DNA from: Pantoea agglomerans
GTDB taxonomy: Bacteria; Pseudomonadota; Gammaproteobacteria; Enterobacterales; Enterobacteriaceae
Reading direction: 5' to 3'
DNA: 64,000 bases
Assembly (NCBI RefSeq): GCF_020149765.1
Contig: NZ_CP083809.1
Location: 2,914,001 to 2,978,000, forward strand
Shown piece after piece: positions 25,499 to 34,514 of the stretch. Each line of letters opens with the position of its first letter. Within the stretch, counting starts at the first letter, position 1. The notes below the pieces were generated by a model that saw nothing but the letters and a program-made list of their open reading frames with translations, was not told the origin of the DNA and ran no database searches. A program made the position numbers and the translations under genes.

Positions 25499-26448
25499 TG
25501 GCTCACTCTAAACCGGTTATTCTGATCACCGGCAGCGATATTGCGCCAGAGGCGCTGGCGCTGCTGACCAACTTTGAGCTGGTCTTTGCGGGCAGGCAGC
25601 CGAACGAAGATGACTTATGCCAGCTGTGTAAGCAGCACGATCCCGTTGCCTTTATCGTGCGCTACGGCAAGATCACGGCGCGCATTATGGATGCGGCCCC
25701 GAATCTGCGGGTGATCTCCAAGCACGGCAGCGGCATCGACGTGATCGATCAGAAAGCGGCGGCGGAACGGCACATCAGCGTTCAGTCAGCGCCGGGGGCA
25801 AATGCCGCGGCGGTGGCCGAACACGCCTGGACCATGATTTTGGCCTGCGCAAAATCGGTGCTGCCGCTGGATCGCCGTATGCGCGAGGGACACTGGGATA
25901 AGTCCACCCACAAGTCGGTAGAGCTGGAAGGCAGAACGCTGGGTCTGGTTGGGCTGGGCGCCATCGGCGCACGGGTGGCCCGTATCGGCAATGCGTTCGG
26001 CATGAAGGTGTTGGCTTACGACCCCTTCGCCAAAACCTTTCCCGACGGCTGCCAGTCCGTCTCGCTGGAGACGCTGCTGCAAAGCGCGGATGTGATCTCC
26101 CTGCACTGCCCGCTGACCGACGACACGCGCCATATGATCAACCGCGACACCCTGGCCCTGTGCAAAAAAGGGGCGATACTGGTCAACACCGCCCGCGGCG
26201 GCCTGATTAACGATGAGGATCTGCTGCGCGCGCTTAACGATGGCACCCTGAGCTGGGCAGCGCTCGACAGCTTTACCGTTGAACCCTTAACGGCTCCCCA
26301 TATCTGGCAGGCGGTCGGGAACGTTATCCTGTCACCGCACATTGGCGGCGTAAGCGATAACTCGTTCGTCAAAATGGGCACGGCTGCGGCCAGTAACGTC
26401 CTGAAAGTGCTGGCAGAGCCGCTGAAAAGCGAAGGTGCGCTGCCATGA
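25498..26448 (+). CDS. NAD-dependent D-isomer-specific 2-hydroxyacid dehydrogenase
   Basis: This 316-residue protein has catalytic-domain residues RVISKHGSGIDVID near 76-89, the Rossmann loop GLVGLGAIGARVARI near 149-163 (GxGxxG), the Arg of NTARGGLINDEDLL near 231 and the His of LSPHIGGVS near 280. Family members interconvert D-2-hydroxy acids and 2-oxo acids (glycerate, phosphoglycerate, lactate types). It overlaps the preceding stop by one base (TAATG) and the next start by four (ATGA), so the four genes are tightly coupled. The exact substrate is unknown. Confidence 0.85.
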   Translation: MAHSKPVILITGSDIAPEALALLTNFELVFAGRQPNEDDLCQLCKQHDPVAFIVRYGKITARIMDAAPNLRVISKHGSGIDVIDQKAAAERHISVQSAPGANAAAVAEHAWTMILACAKSVLPLDRRMREGHWDKSTHKSVELEGRTLGLVGLGAIGARVARIGNAFGMKVLAYDPFAKTFPDGCQSVSLETLLQSADVISLHCPLTDDTRHMINRDTLALCKKGAILVNTARGGLINDEDLLRALNDGTLSWAALDSFTVEPLTAPHIWQAVGNVILSPHIGGVSDNSFVKMGTAAASNVLKVLAEPLKSEGALP

Positions 26449-27380
26449 TGTTCCTGTCCCCGCCAGAGATACGCACCACGACACTGTTTACGCGTCTGCC
26501 TGATGCGTTCCGCCAGCCAGACCCCGGCAATGCCTGGGCGCAGGCCAACCGGGGCGGCCAGCCGGTCGACTCGTTTCTGGAGGGACCGGTATGGCATCCA
26601 TCAGGATGCCTTTACCTGACCGACATCCCTTACGGCCGCATTTTTAAAGTGGATATGCAGGGCAACTGGGAGCTGATCGTACAGTACGACGGTGAGCCGA
26701 ACGGCATGAAACTGATTTCGGCGGATACGCTGCTTATCACCGATTACCGCCACGGTTTAATGAAGCTGTCGCTGAACGATCGCAGCGTGACGCCCTGGCT
26801 GGCCCGACGCAACAGCGAAAGCTTTCGCGGCGTCAACGATCTGACGCCAGACAGCCAGGGGAATCTCTATTTCACCGACCAGGGGCAGACCGGACTGCAC
26901 GATCCCACCGGCCGCGTCTACCGCCTGTCGCCGCAGGGAAAGCTGGATTTGCTGCTCGATAACTGCCCCAGCCCGAACGGGCTGGTGTTATCGCCAGATG
27001 AAAAAGTCCTCTATGTGGCGATGACGCGCGGCAACGCCATCTGGCGCTGTCCGCTACAGCCAGACGGTTCCGTCAGTAAAGTGGGTCTGTTCTTTACCTC
27101 CTGGGGCCCCAGCGGGCCTGACGGGCTGGCGATCAATGCCGATGGCGAGCTGCTGATTGCCAATCCAGGGCTGGGACGCGTCTGGCATTTAAATGAGCTG
27201 GCTGAGCCGGTAGAGATCCTCACCAGCCCGCTGGGCCGGTCGACCACTAATCTCTGCTACGGCGGTGATGATTTACGCCAGTTGTACATCACCGAATCCG
27301 TTTCAGGCTCGATACTGACCTGCTCAATGGCCACGCCCGGCAAGCCTGTTCCCGTCCCGTCCCTCGTTCCTGCCAGATAA
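26445..27380 (+). CDS. SMP-30/gluconolactonase (LRE)-family lactonase
   Basis: This 311-residue six-bladed beta-propeller has metal-site candidates at LEGPVWHPSG (Glu near 46), GVNDLTPDSQGNLYFTD (Asn near 129), NGLVLSPDEKVLYVA (Asn near 180) and GPDGLAINADGELLIA (Asp near 225), the repeated pattern of SMP-30 lactonases. It would open an aldonolactone or similar ring in the cytosol. A second ATG directly follows the first; the first one overlaps the upstream stop (ATGA). Confidence 0.85.
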   Translation: MMFLSPPEIRTTTLFTRLPDAFRQPDPGNAWAQANRGGQPVDSFLEGPVWHPSGCLYLTDIPYGRIFKVDMQGNWELIVQYDGEPNGMKLISADTLLITDYRHGLMKLSLNDRSVTPWLARRNSESFRGVNDLTPDSQGNLYFTDQGQTGLHDPTGRVYRLSPQGKLDLLLDNCPSPNGLVLSPDEKVLYVAMTRGNAIWRCPLQPDGSVSKVGLFFTSWGPSGPDGLAINADGELLIANPGLGRVWHLNELAEPVEILTSPLGRSTTNLCYGGDDLRQLYITESVSGSILTCSMATPGKPVPVPSLVPAR

Positions 27381-27414
27381 AAAGGTGTGCGCGCCACGCG
27401 CACAGGAGATCGCT

Positions 27415-28770
27415 ATGGCCCTGCTTACCTCAACTGAAGAGAATAACAGGACTTCATTGCCGGGCGCGCCCGGCGTGCAGAGTCCCCTCAACGAGCACGA
27501 TTTTACCCTCAGCGAAACGGCGGCAAGAAAAGCCTTCAGACGCATGCTGCCGTTTATTTTTATTTGCTATGTCGTCAGCTACCTGGACAGAACCAACGTG
27601 AGCTTTGCCGCGCTGGGGATGAACAGTGATTTAGGGATCACCGCCGAACAGTTCGGTTTTGGCGCCGGAATGTTCTTTATTGGCTACTTCCTGTTTGAAA
27701 TTCCCAGCAACCTGATTATGCAAAAGGTGGGCGCGCGCGTCTGGATTGCGCGCATTATGATCTCATGGGGGCTGATCTCCATGCTCACCGCCTTTGTAAC
27801 CGGCCCGACGAGCTTTGCCGCTGCGCGTTTCCTGCTGGGCGTGGCGGAAGCGGGCTTTACCCCAGGCATCTATCTGTTTTTCACCTACTGGTTCCCCGGC
27901 AGCTGGCGCGCCAGAATCACGGCGGCCTTTCTGGTGGGGATACCTGTCGCCAATATCATTGGCGCGCCGGTTTCAGGTGCGCTGATGCAAATCACCCATC
28001 ACGAGCATATTCGCAACTGGCAGTGGCTGCTGCTGATTGAGGGCGCGCCGGCGGTGGTTTTAGGCACTGTCTGTCTGTTCTTCCTGAGCGATAAGCCAGC
28101 GAAAGCGAAATGGCTCAGCGATGCGGAAAAAAGCGTGCTGACCCGACGCCTGGAGTCGGAACAGCAAAAGATCGCCGCCTCCCACGGCTCGAGCCTGAAG
28201 GATGCGTTGAAAAATCCCCTGCTCTACCTGCTGGCCTTTATCAACTTTTGCGGCATTGTCGGCTCCATTGGGGTTGGCCTGTGGATGCCTCAGATCATTA
28301 AACAACTCGGCGTCAGCCATACGCAGACGGGCTTTCTGACCGCCGTGCCCTATCTGTGCGGCGCGGTAGCGATGCTGCTGTGGGCGCAGCGCGCCAACCG
28401 GGCAAAAAACCGCATCGTCTGGATTAGCGGGGCGCTATTTATCGCTGCGGTTGCCCTGGCCACCAGTGCGCTGGTGGATGAGCCGGTGCTGAAAATGATC
28501 GCCCTCTGCTTTACCGTCAGCGGCATCCTCTCTTTTCAGGCCTCGTTCTGGGCGCTGCCTTCCGGCTTTCTGACCGGCAGCGCGGCCGCAGGCGGGCTGG
28601 CGATGATCGTCTCCGTTGGTAACCTGGGCGGTTTCTTTGGGCCTTCGCTGATCGGCTATATCAAACAGATGACTGACGGGTTTATGTGGCCGCTGCTGGC
28701 GGTCTCTGCTGTGCTGCTGCTGGGCTCGCTGGCTGTCGCGCTGGTGAAAGATCCCTATCGTCATATCTGA
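27415..28770 (+). CDS. MFS porter, anion:cation symporter (ACS) family
   Basis: This 451-residue 12-segment protein has FIFICYVVSYLDRTNVSFAAL at segment 1 (the ACS signature with YLDRTN), GYFLFEIPSNLIMQKVGARVWIARIMISWG across segments 2-3 and LGVAEAGFTPGIYLFFTYWFP at segment 4. Relatives carry glucarate, tartrate, galactonate or phthalate with protons. The hydrophilic N-terminal 40 residues are longer than usual. AGGAG sits before this ATG; upstream in-frame codons overlap the spacer and are unlikely to be used. It closes the operon, and its stop is 12 bp before the second operator copy. Confidence 0.87.
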   Translation: MALLTSTEENNRTSLPGAPGVQSPLNEHDFTLSETAARKAFRRMLPFIFICYVVSYLDRTNVSFAALGMNSDLGITAEQFGFGAGMFFIGYFLFEIPSNLIMQKVGARVWIARIMISWGLISMLTAFVTGPTSFAAARFLLGVAEAGFTPGIYLFFTYWFPGSWRARITAAFLVGIPVANIIGAPVSGALMQITHHEHIRNWQWLLLIEGAPAVVLGTVCLFFLSDKPAKAKWLSDAEKSVLTRRLESEQQKIAASHGSSLKDALKNPLLYLLAFINFCGIVGSIGVGLWMPQIIKQLGVSHTQTGFLTAVPYLCGAVAMLLWAQRANRAKNRIVWISGALFIAAVALATSALVDEPVLKMIALCFTVSGILSFQASFWALPSGFLTGSAAAGGLAMIVSVGNLGGFFGPSLIGYIKQMTDGFMWPLLAVSAVLLLGSLAVALVKDPYRHI

Positions 28771-28782
28771 CCCTGCCCTGTC

Positions 28783-28801
28783 AGTGCAACCCGGTTGTAC
28801 T
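28783..28801. promoter_or_regulatory. Second copy of the palindromic operator, after the last operon gene
   Basis: AGTGCAACC-C-GGTTGTACT has the same core GT(A/G)CAACC-N-GGTTGTAC as the upstream operator with one arm mismatch. It lies between two convergent gene ends and before no gene in either direction. Confidence 0.65.
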
Positions 28802-28849
28802 GACAGCCCTGAGGCGTGCAGCGTGCGCCGGCACGGAAGCCGGTGCCTG

Positions 28850-29824
28850 TTACTGGTAGGTCATAGTAAAGGAGGCCGTCGCGTTGACCGTGCCTGGCTG
28901 AAGCGCTGTTTCGGTTTGATAGTAGGCGGCACGAAACGGAATTTTAACGTTTTCCCCCTGCGTTGCCACCGTGCCGTAATGAATAGCGGTGCCGAATTGC
29001 ACGGGCGCATTGTTATAGAGTAACTGGATACCTACCCCTTTTGCCGTCGATTCACTGCTTAATCCCAGCACGCCATTGACCGCGTCGGCGAGGGGGGAGA
29101 CGTTATCCAGCGTTACGTTAACGGAGGTCTGGGCGTCGCAGTTAAGCGAAAGATTAAAATCAACCGGATTTTGCGTGCTCCCCACCCCGCTGAATTTGGT
29201 GGCAAATGTATATCCCATATCAATATTTAAATGGGTATCCAGCACCTCACAGGCGACGGTGCGGGTATTCACCGCCGAGATATTATATTTAAACAGTGAA
29301 GCCCGCTTAACACTGGCGCTCACCGGCGTGCTGTACTGCATAGCAATGGTGAGCGGGCCAACAATATCGGTTTTCGGCGTCATCGCCGTTTTAACCAACT
29401 CAAACGTGTCATTGAAAGTGGCACCTGTTTGAGAAATCCCTCGGTTCCACGTATCCAGATTAAGGCTGCCGTTGGTTACCGTACTGGTTGTGCCGGTGGT
29501 GCTGGAGTAGTTTTTCCACCTCAGGCCGATCCCCTCCACGTTGGTGTTGCGGACGCCCTCCAGCACCGAGGGGCCATTATCACTATTGGAGGGTGCCAGC
29601 TGAATGAGCCAGGATCCCTCCGCCGTCGTCTGGCCTTTCGCATCGCATTTGACAGGATGACTAATTGTCACCGTGCCAAGCACCGCTCCCACCGGCTCGT
29701 CACGCTGAATAAGAATATTGTTATCGAAATTAACCGTCACATCGGATGCGCTACATAAGGCATAAGCCTGGGTCGACAGGAGACTGGTCGCAGCCAGGGC
29801 CAGAATGACAAAAAACCTGTTCAT
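28850..29824 (-). CDS. Fimbrial tip adhesin / minor subunit (chaperone-usher pathway)
   Basis: This 324-residue secreted protein has a signal peptide (MNRFFVILALAATSLLSTQAYA). Its C-terminal half (about 165-324) is a pilin domain: the region beginning ACEVLDTHLNIDMG, then FNLSLNCDAQTSVNVTLD, and a C-terminal FRAAYYQTETALQPGTVNATASFTMTYQ segment ending in the Tyr-containing donor strand. The N-terminal half is a separate domain with Cys pairs that should bind a receptor. It is the last gene of the fimbrial operon. AAGGAATCAGGT precedes the ATG, and a farther upstream start adds a non-signal leader. Confidence 0.82.
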   Translation of the reverse strand: MNRFFVILALAATSLLSTQAYALCSASDVTVNFDNNILIQRDEPVGAVLGTVTISHPVKCDAKGQTTAEGSWLIQLAPSNSDNGPSVLEGVRNTNVEGIGLRWKNYSSTTGTTSTVTNGSLNLDTWNRGISQTGATFNDTFELVKTAMTPKTDIVGPLTIAMQYSTPVSASVKRASLFKYNISAVNTRTVACEVLDTHLNIDMGYTFATKFSGVGSTQNPVDFNLSLNCDAQTSVNVTLDNVSPLADAVNGVLGLSSESTAKGVGIQLLYNNAPVQFGTAIHYGTVATQGENVKIPFRAAYYQTETALQPGTVNATASFTMTYQ

Positions 29825-29899
29825 ACCTGATTCCTTAATTATGCAAAAGTAGAGAAGGCGAGGCTCTGCGCACATTGCAGCGGGTTGCCGTTGTGTTAT

Positions 29900-32392
29900 C
29901 TAACGGCAGGTTGCCGTTGCGTGTTGAATCACATCGGGACGGGGCGAAAAGGTGATTTTGGCCTGACAGGATGTTTGCCCCCAGCTGACGGAAATGGCAT
30001 CGCTGCTATTCAGTCCGCTAAGAAAAACCTCGCCCTCGTTGCCCACGATGCTCATCAGGTCGCTATTTTTCACCCTGACCATCGCGCCAAAGGGCACAGG
30101 TTTATGCTTGAAAAGCAGTTTCACCAGCGCGCGATAGCCGGTGGCGACCTTGTATGAAGCGCGCACCACGGCACCGCGAGTCGGCACCACGGTGACTACC
30201 GATTCTGCAATATCGGTTTCAGTACCCAGCGAGCGGGTATCAATCCCGACGGCGTTTTCCTGATAGGCACTGACGTAGGGCACGACCGCGTATCCGCGCC
30301 AGTCGGTTTTTACCCCCGGATTGTTGCGAACCTTCAGGCCGGACGCGCCCGGCGCTTCGACCAGCGCCACGGTGTCGCCCAGTGGCTGTGAGAAAGTCAC
30401 CCCATGCTTATGGGCGATAACGCCCCCCTGTAAGCCAAAATTAAACTGGCGGTTATCGCGGCCAGCGTTATAGCCAGCGCTCAGGGTGCCATAACCCCCT
30501 TTGTAGGTACCGCTCACCGAGCTTCGCGCTTCGCCGCCCGATGAGGCATAGCCCTGCTGAAGGGAGTAGCTCAGGTTGTTATCCGCCAGCGCCGTTCCGC
30601 TCAGCCCCACCTGATGCGTTTCCGGGCCATTTTTTTGCGCGTTTACGCTGTAGCTGACCCAGCTTTGCGGCAGCCATTTGCTAAGCGGCACCTGCATACT
30701 GAACGCGAGTATCTGATCTTTTTTTTCATAGCCCGGCGTTTCGCTGTAGGTGTAGCCCAGCGAATAGCTGATATCGCTAATGCTGGTATTGATACCGGTG
30801 CTGATGCTGCGCTCATATCCCGTGCGTCGCCAGTAGTCCTGCTGGTAGGCACTGATATAAAAACTGCCCCAGCTCGACAGCGACTGACTCAAATTAAGCT
30901 GGAGACGGCTACGTTTGTTGTAACGCTGCGAGGAGTAGTCGTTAACCTCCTGAAAGGTATAGAACCCCTGCGTTGAGTAACGGTAGCTGGCCAGCGTAAC
31001 GGTGGTGTCGGTGGTGGTCACCGTTTTTGAGTACTGTAGTCGGTAGGATTGCCCCTGTTGCCGGGTGGTTTTCCCGTCCTGCAGCTTACTCTCCGCCAGC
31101 GTCGCATCCGCCGAGATCGAGCCCAGTTCGCCAAAGCTGACGCCAGCCCCGACGACGCCAGAAAGGTAGTTCTCTGCGCCAAGGGCGCCTGCGTAAAGCG
31201 TCAGGCGGCTGGAAACGCCATAGGCCAGCGTTCCCATGCCAAATGTGGGCGTTTGCGCCCCCTTTTTACTGGTGCGGTATTCGCCGCCGCTCAGGGCATA
31301 TTTAAGGCGCCCTTCGCGCAGCATCACGGGCACCGCTGAAAAGGGCTGAACGAAACGCTGCTCGCTGCCGTCCGCCTCCTTCACGGTCACCTCAAGGTCA
31401 CCACTTGACGAGGTGGGATAGAGATCGCGGATCGCAAAGCTGCCCGGCGCAACGTAGGTTTGATAGACCGTATAGCCATTCTGCTTCACGGTGACCATAG
31501 CATTGGTGCGGGCAATACCCCGAATAATCGGTGCAAAACCGCGCATACTCTCCGGCAGCATGGTGTCGTCAGAATAGAGCTGCATACCGCGAAACAGAAA
31601 GCTGTCAAAGATCTCGCCGGGTGTGCTGCTCTCTCCAACCTGGAACTGACCTTTTAAAAACTGAATATCGCGGCTCAGCACGGTACTGACCGAGGAGACG
31701 TTATGCTTTCCGCCGCTTTTGATCGCGGTGCTGTAGTTACGCAGACGCCAGGGGCCCAGATTGACCCCGCTTTGCAGGTTCAGGTAGAACTGATCGTCGG
31801 TGCCGCCCTGTTTTGTCCAGTTGCGCGACCCATTGAAACTGTAATTTAACAACAGCGCGGAAATGCCCTGATCCCAGCGCGCAGGATCGACCTGGCCCCG
31901 CGCGTGGTTTTCCAGCGCAGACTGCGGAATAGAGATATCCAGCCGCTGCCTGTCAAAATCCAGGCTGGCCTTCGCATCTGGAATAAAATCACCCGGGTTG
32001 GTAATAATAGTGCTGTCGGGAAGCTCAGCTAGTTTAGAAAAGGCGCTTACGCGCACGCCCAGCTGCGCTAATATCGCTCTGTTCAGCTCAGGCGCCAGGC
32101 CCAGCCCGTTAATGGCGACGAAAGAGATATTGTCAGTACGAACATATTCATGGTTAAGCCATATTTGAACCCGATAGGTTCCAGGCAATTGCTCTCCCCG
32201 TTCAAAACGGCTTAAATCAATACTTTTTGCCGCGGCGCTCGTTTTTTCAAGCGCATCCGCCATAAAATAGAGTTCACCAGCCCTGGCTGGCGTGACAGCG
32301 GAAATAAACAACGCGATTGCTGACAAACGAACAACCCTATACGGCCGCGTGGCTGAGGAAAATAAATATCGGGTGCCAAAAACAGTCTTCAC
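29900..32392 (-). CDS. Outer-membrane fimbrial usher (FimD/PapC family)
   Basis: This 830-residue protein has a GTG start preceded by AGGAAAG and a long signal peptide ending near TPARAGE (about 38). An N-terminal chaperone-binding domain (FERGEQLPGTYRVQIWLN) is followed by a 24-strand barrel with a plug region near IIRGIARTNAMVTVKQNGYTVYQTYVAPGSFAIRDLYPTSSSGDLEVTVKEADGS (positions about 285-350), then C-terminal domains with the CQAKITFSPRPD ending. It exports and assembles pilin subunits handed over by the chaperone gene upstream. Somewhat short of the usual 840-870 but complete. Confidence 0.9.
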   Translation of the reverse strand: MKTVFGTRYLFSSATRPYRVVRLSAIALFISAVTPARAGELYFMADALEKTSAAAKSIDLSRFERGEQLPGTYRVQIWLNHEYVRTDNISFVAINGLGLAPELNRAILAQLGVRVSAFSKLAELPDSTIITNPGDFIPDAKASLDFDRQRLDISIPQSALENHARGQVDPARWDQGISALLLNYSFNGSRNWTKQGGTDDQFYLNLQSGVNLGPWRLRNYSTAIKSGGKHNVSSVSTVLSRDIQFLKGQFQVGESSTPGEIFDSFLFRGMQLYSDDTMLPESMRGFAPIIRGIARTNAMVTVKQNGYTVYQTYVAPGSFAIRDLYPTSSSGDLEVTVKEADGSEQRFVQPFSAVPVMLREGRLKYALSGGEYRTSKKGAQTPTFGMGTLAYGVSSRLTLYAGALGAENYLSGVVGAGVSFGELGSISADATLAESKLQDGKTTRQQGQSYRLQYSKTVTTTDTTVTLASYRYSTQGFYTFQEVNDYSSQRYNKRSRLQLNLSQSLSSWGSFYISAYQQDYWRRTGYERSISTGINTSISDISYSLGYTYSETPGYEKKDQILAFSMQVPLSKWLPQSWVSYSVNAQKNGPETHQVGLSGTALADNNLSYSLQQGYASSGGEARSSVSGTYKGGYGTLSAGYNAGRDNRQFNFGLQGGVIAHKHGVTFSQPLGDTVALVEAPGASGLKVRNNPGVKTDWRGYAVVPYVSAYQENAVGIDTRSLGTETDIAESVVTVVPTRGAVVRASYKVATGYRALVKLLFKHKPVPFGAMVRVKNSDLMSIVGNEGEVFLSGLNSSDAISVSWGQTSCQAKITFSPRPDVIQHATATCR

Positions 32393-32434
32393 TTTGCTTT
32401 CCTGCTTGGGTGAGTAGCTGATTCTGTTCAGGAA

Positions 32435-33112
32435 TTACGGCAGCGTCTGGCGCGCCTCTTTTGTAATGCCGCCAAAGTCATTAATGGCTTTCCAGACCAC
32501 ATCCTGCCCGCTGCCTGCGACGGTCGCTGAGGCAAAGGGTGAAACCATCGGCGGCTGCTTAATCGTCTTTCCCCCCACCGTCAGGGAGTAGAGCGAAATA
32601 AAATAGGGCGTCGGATTAGTAATAACGATCTGGTTTCCATTTTGTTTAAATACCAGGCTGCGCCAGGCCTCGTTCGCTTGATCATTTTTTAAGGCAGCAG
32701 GACGGTAAAAAAGCTTAATTCGGGTTTTAACCGCAATCAGCAACCGGTTCTCATCTGACTTTTCCATACCGGGAATAGATTTAACGTTTAGCCAGAAAAC
32801 AGATTCACGATCGTCGGGCAGCGTTTTTTCACCGGTATAAATAACGCGCAGCGTGTTCTCATGTCCGCCGTCGAGGCGAAATAACGGCGGCGTAACAATA
32901 AAAGGGGCTTTTTCAGCGGCGTGTTCATTCAGCTCTACCCATGACTGAATAAGGTAGGGTATGGAATCTTTACTGTTGGTAACTGAAATATCCGCCTCTT
33001 TATCAGCGGCGTTATAAACTAAACGTGTGCCGCCAACGGTTACGCTGGCCTGCGCAATGGTCGTGAAAAAACACGCGGCAAGTAAAAAAATTGCGCGGAT
33101 GCAAAAGCTCAT
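32435..33112 (-). CDS. Periplasmic fimbrial chaperone (PapD/FimC family)
   Basis: This 225-residue protein has a signal peptide (to about residue 22, TIAQA). The two Ig-like domains are marked by the invariant Arg in GGTRLVYN, by ESVFWLNVKSIPG (the G1-F1 type region) and by the conserved Lys in VKTRIKLFYRP. It folds pilin subunits by donor-strand complementation and delivers them to the usher. The position between the major pilin and the usher genes is typical. Confidence 0.9.
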   Translation of the reverse strand: MSFCIRAIFLLAACFFTTIAQASVTVGGTRLVYNAADKEADISVTNSKDSIPYLIQSWVELNEHAAEKAPFIVTPPLFRLDGGHENTLRVIYTGEKTLPDDRESVFWLNVKSIPGMEKSDENRLLIAVKTRIKLFYRPAALKNDQANEAWRSLVFKQNGNQIVITNPTPYFISLYSLTVGGKTIKQPPMVSPFASATVAGSGQDVVWKAINDFGGITKEARQTLP

Positions 33113-33145
33113 TGATTCGCTCCCAAGTGCCGTCGGGCGTTAAAC

Positions 33146-33166
33146 GGGCGTGCGCAAGGCACGCCC
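33146..33166 (-). terminator. Attenuator-like hairpin between major pilin and chaperone genes
   Basis: A perfect 8-bp stem GGGCGTGC/GCACGCCC with a 5-base loop starts 7 bp past the pilin stop codon, followed by GTTTAACG. Such partial terminators keep major-pilin mRNA in excess over chaperone/usher mRNA in many fimbrial operons. Confidence 0.55.
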
Positions 33167-33172
33167 GGGGTA

Positions 33173-33736
33173 TTACTGATAGCTGATGGTGAAATCTGAC
33201 GTGGCGTTGGCGGTACCGGCAACGATCGTCTGCTGCGTGGCTTTATACTTCGCAACGAACGTCAGGGTGTTGCTGTTTGCGGCGACAGCAGGCGACCCTG
33301 TAGAAGTGGTATCCAGCGTGATGCTTTTTGACTGCGTAGCCAGCGGGATGGGCGTTACACCATCTTCCTCATAGAGCGCAACACCGACGCCCTGCGCCGT
33401 CTGATCGCTGTTTAGCGCCAGAATGTCGGAATCGTTCGCGTTCGCGGTCCCGTCAAATTTGACCGTAACAGTGGGCAACGATGAGGGACAGTTGTTCAGC
33501 ACAATGTTAAAGCGCGTCGCCGCGGCAACCTGGCCTACGCCGGTGAAGGCGCTTTTAAGCACTTTGCCCAGATTAACGGTCTGGCTGGCAGTGCTGGTAT
33601 CAACAGTACAGGCCGAATCTACAACCTCTCCGGTGAAGTTAATGGTTCCGTCGGCCGCATGCGCGGCGAATGAGCTGCCCGTCACGACAGCCGCCGCCAG
33701 CACATTGCGAATTGCACAGGTTAGTTTCTTTTGCAT
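33173..33736 (-). CDS. Major fimbrial subunit (type 1-like pilin)
   Basis: This encodes 187 residues with a signal peptide (MQKKLTCAIRNVLAAAVVTG to AHA). The mature pilin has GTINFTGEVVDSACTVD (first Cys), a second Cys at NNCPSSLP, and the C-terminal TANATSDFTISYQ with the penultimate Tyr used in chaperone docking. The length and pattern match FimA-class pilins. It is the first gene of the operon, with a promoter expected in 33737-33919. A longer open frame upstream lacks a signal peptide at its N-terminus and is not used here. Confidence 0.9.
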   Translation of the reverse strand: MQKKLTCAIRNVLAAAVVTGSSFAAHAADGTINFTGEVVDSACTVDTSTASQTVNLGKVLKSAFTGVGQVAAATRFNIVLNNCPSSLPTVTVKFDGTANANDSDILALNSDQTAQGVGVALYEEDGVTPIPLATQSKSITLDTTSTGSPAVAANSNTLTFVAKYKATQQTIVAGTANATSDFTISYQ

Positions 33737-33919
33737 CGGTTTATCCTCAGTGTACAATAAACTGCGTCGAGACCATTTCGACGCAGGAAAAACACCCTTC
33801 CAGAAATTAAAATTATTGAGAACATCCTTAAAAGATAAAATAAAAAACCCTGGCTTTTTTACTAAATAGCGCTGCACGCTGCGCTCTGAAAAATATAAAA
33901 ATTATCTTCCGGCAATTTT

Positions 33920-34483
33920 CTACACCAGAAGGGAAATTAACTGCTTCATCTCAAGGCTATTACTAAGAGAAAGCCTATTTCTTAAATAAACCATTTTGTT
34001 AATATCGCTTTTATCCTCACAAACATAGCGACAAGTTACAGGATCATAAACCGCATCGAGAAATGCCATATGCTCAGGCGACAACATTAAAGAGAGCCGG
34101 TAGCGCAATGCATCTTTTAATCTGCAAGGCCGGTAGCCCAGGGGAGTCCTGACCGCCTGATCGCACAATTTTTTGAGCTCGTTAATTGTTGTTACCAGGC
34201 CAAAAAGCTTCAGGTAATTGTTTTCAGCTATCTCCTCAGGCGCAATAAAATAAATATTTTTTATTCCCTTACGCGCGCTCAGGCAGGCATAAATCCAGCG
34301 CACATCCTCACCACACTCGTGTAAGGTATCAATAAGCACGCAGGGCTTTTCAAAAATCGAAGCACAGACTACAAACTCAAGCCGATTATCGAAGAAATAT
34401 ATCTTTCTCTCTTGAGAGGAGAGAGACATTATCGCCTGCCGAATAGCAAAGTTGCGAGTAAATACCAGTAATGTCGTCAACAT
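33920..34483 (-). CDS. Probable fimbrial regulator, degenerate receiver + LuxR-like
   Basis: This 187-residue cytosolic protein has an N-terminal alpha/beta part with VLIDTLHECGEDVRWIYACL and IKNIYFIAPEEIAE, resembling a receiver domain without a full acidic pocket. The C-terminal part, LSPEHMAFLDAVYDPVTCRYVC then DKSDINKMVYLRNRLSLSN, aligns loosely with a LuxR/FimZ/RcsB-type HTH. The gene sits directly upstream of the major pilin in the same direction, the position of many fimbrial regulators. AAAGGAATAG precedes the ATG. The region is AT-richer than the flanks. The regulator call rests on weak similarity plus context. Confidence 0.5.
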   Translation of the reverse strand: MLTTLLVFTRNFAIRQAIMSLSSQERKIYFFDNRLEFVVCASIFEKPCVLIDTLHECGEDVRWIYACLSARKGIKNIYFIAPEEIAENNYLKLFGLVTTINELKKLCDQAVRTPLGYRPCRLKDALRYRLSLMLSPEHMAFLDAVYDPVTCRYVCEDKSDINKMVYLRNRLSLSNSLEMKQLISLLV

Positions 34484-34514
34484 CTATTCCTTTTGTAAAA
34501 CAGATAACACTTAG

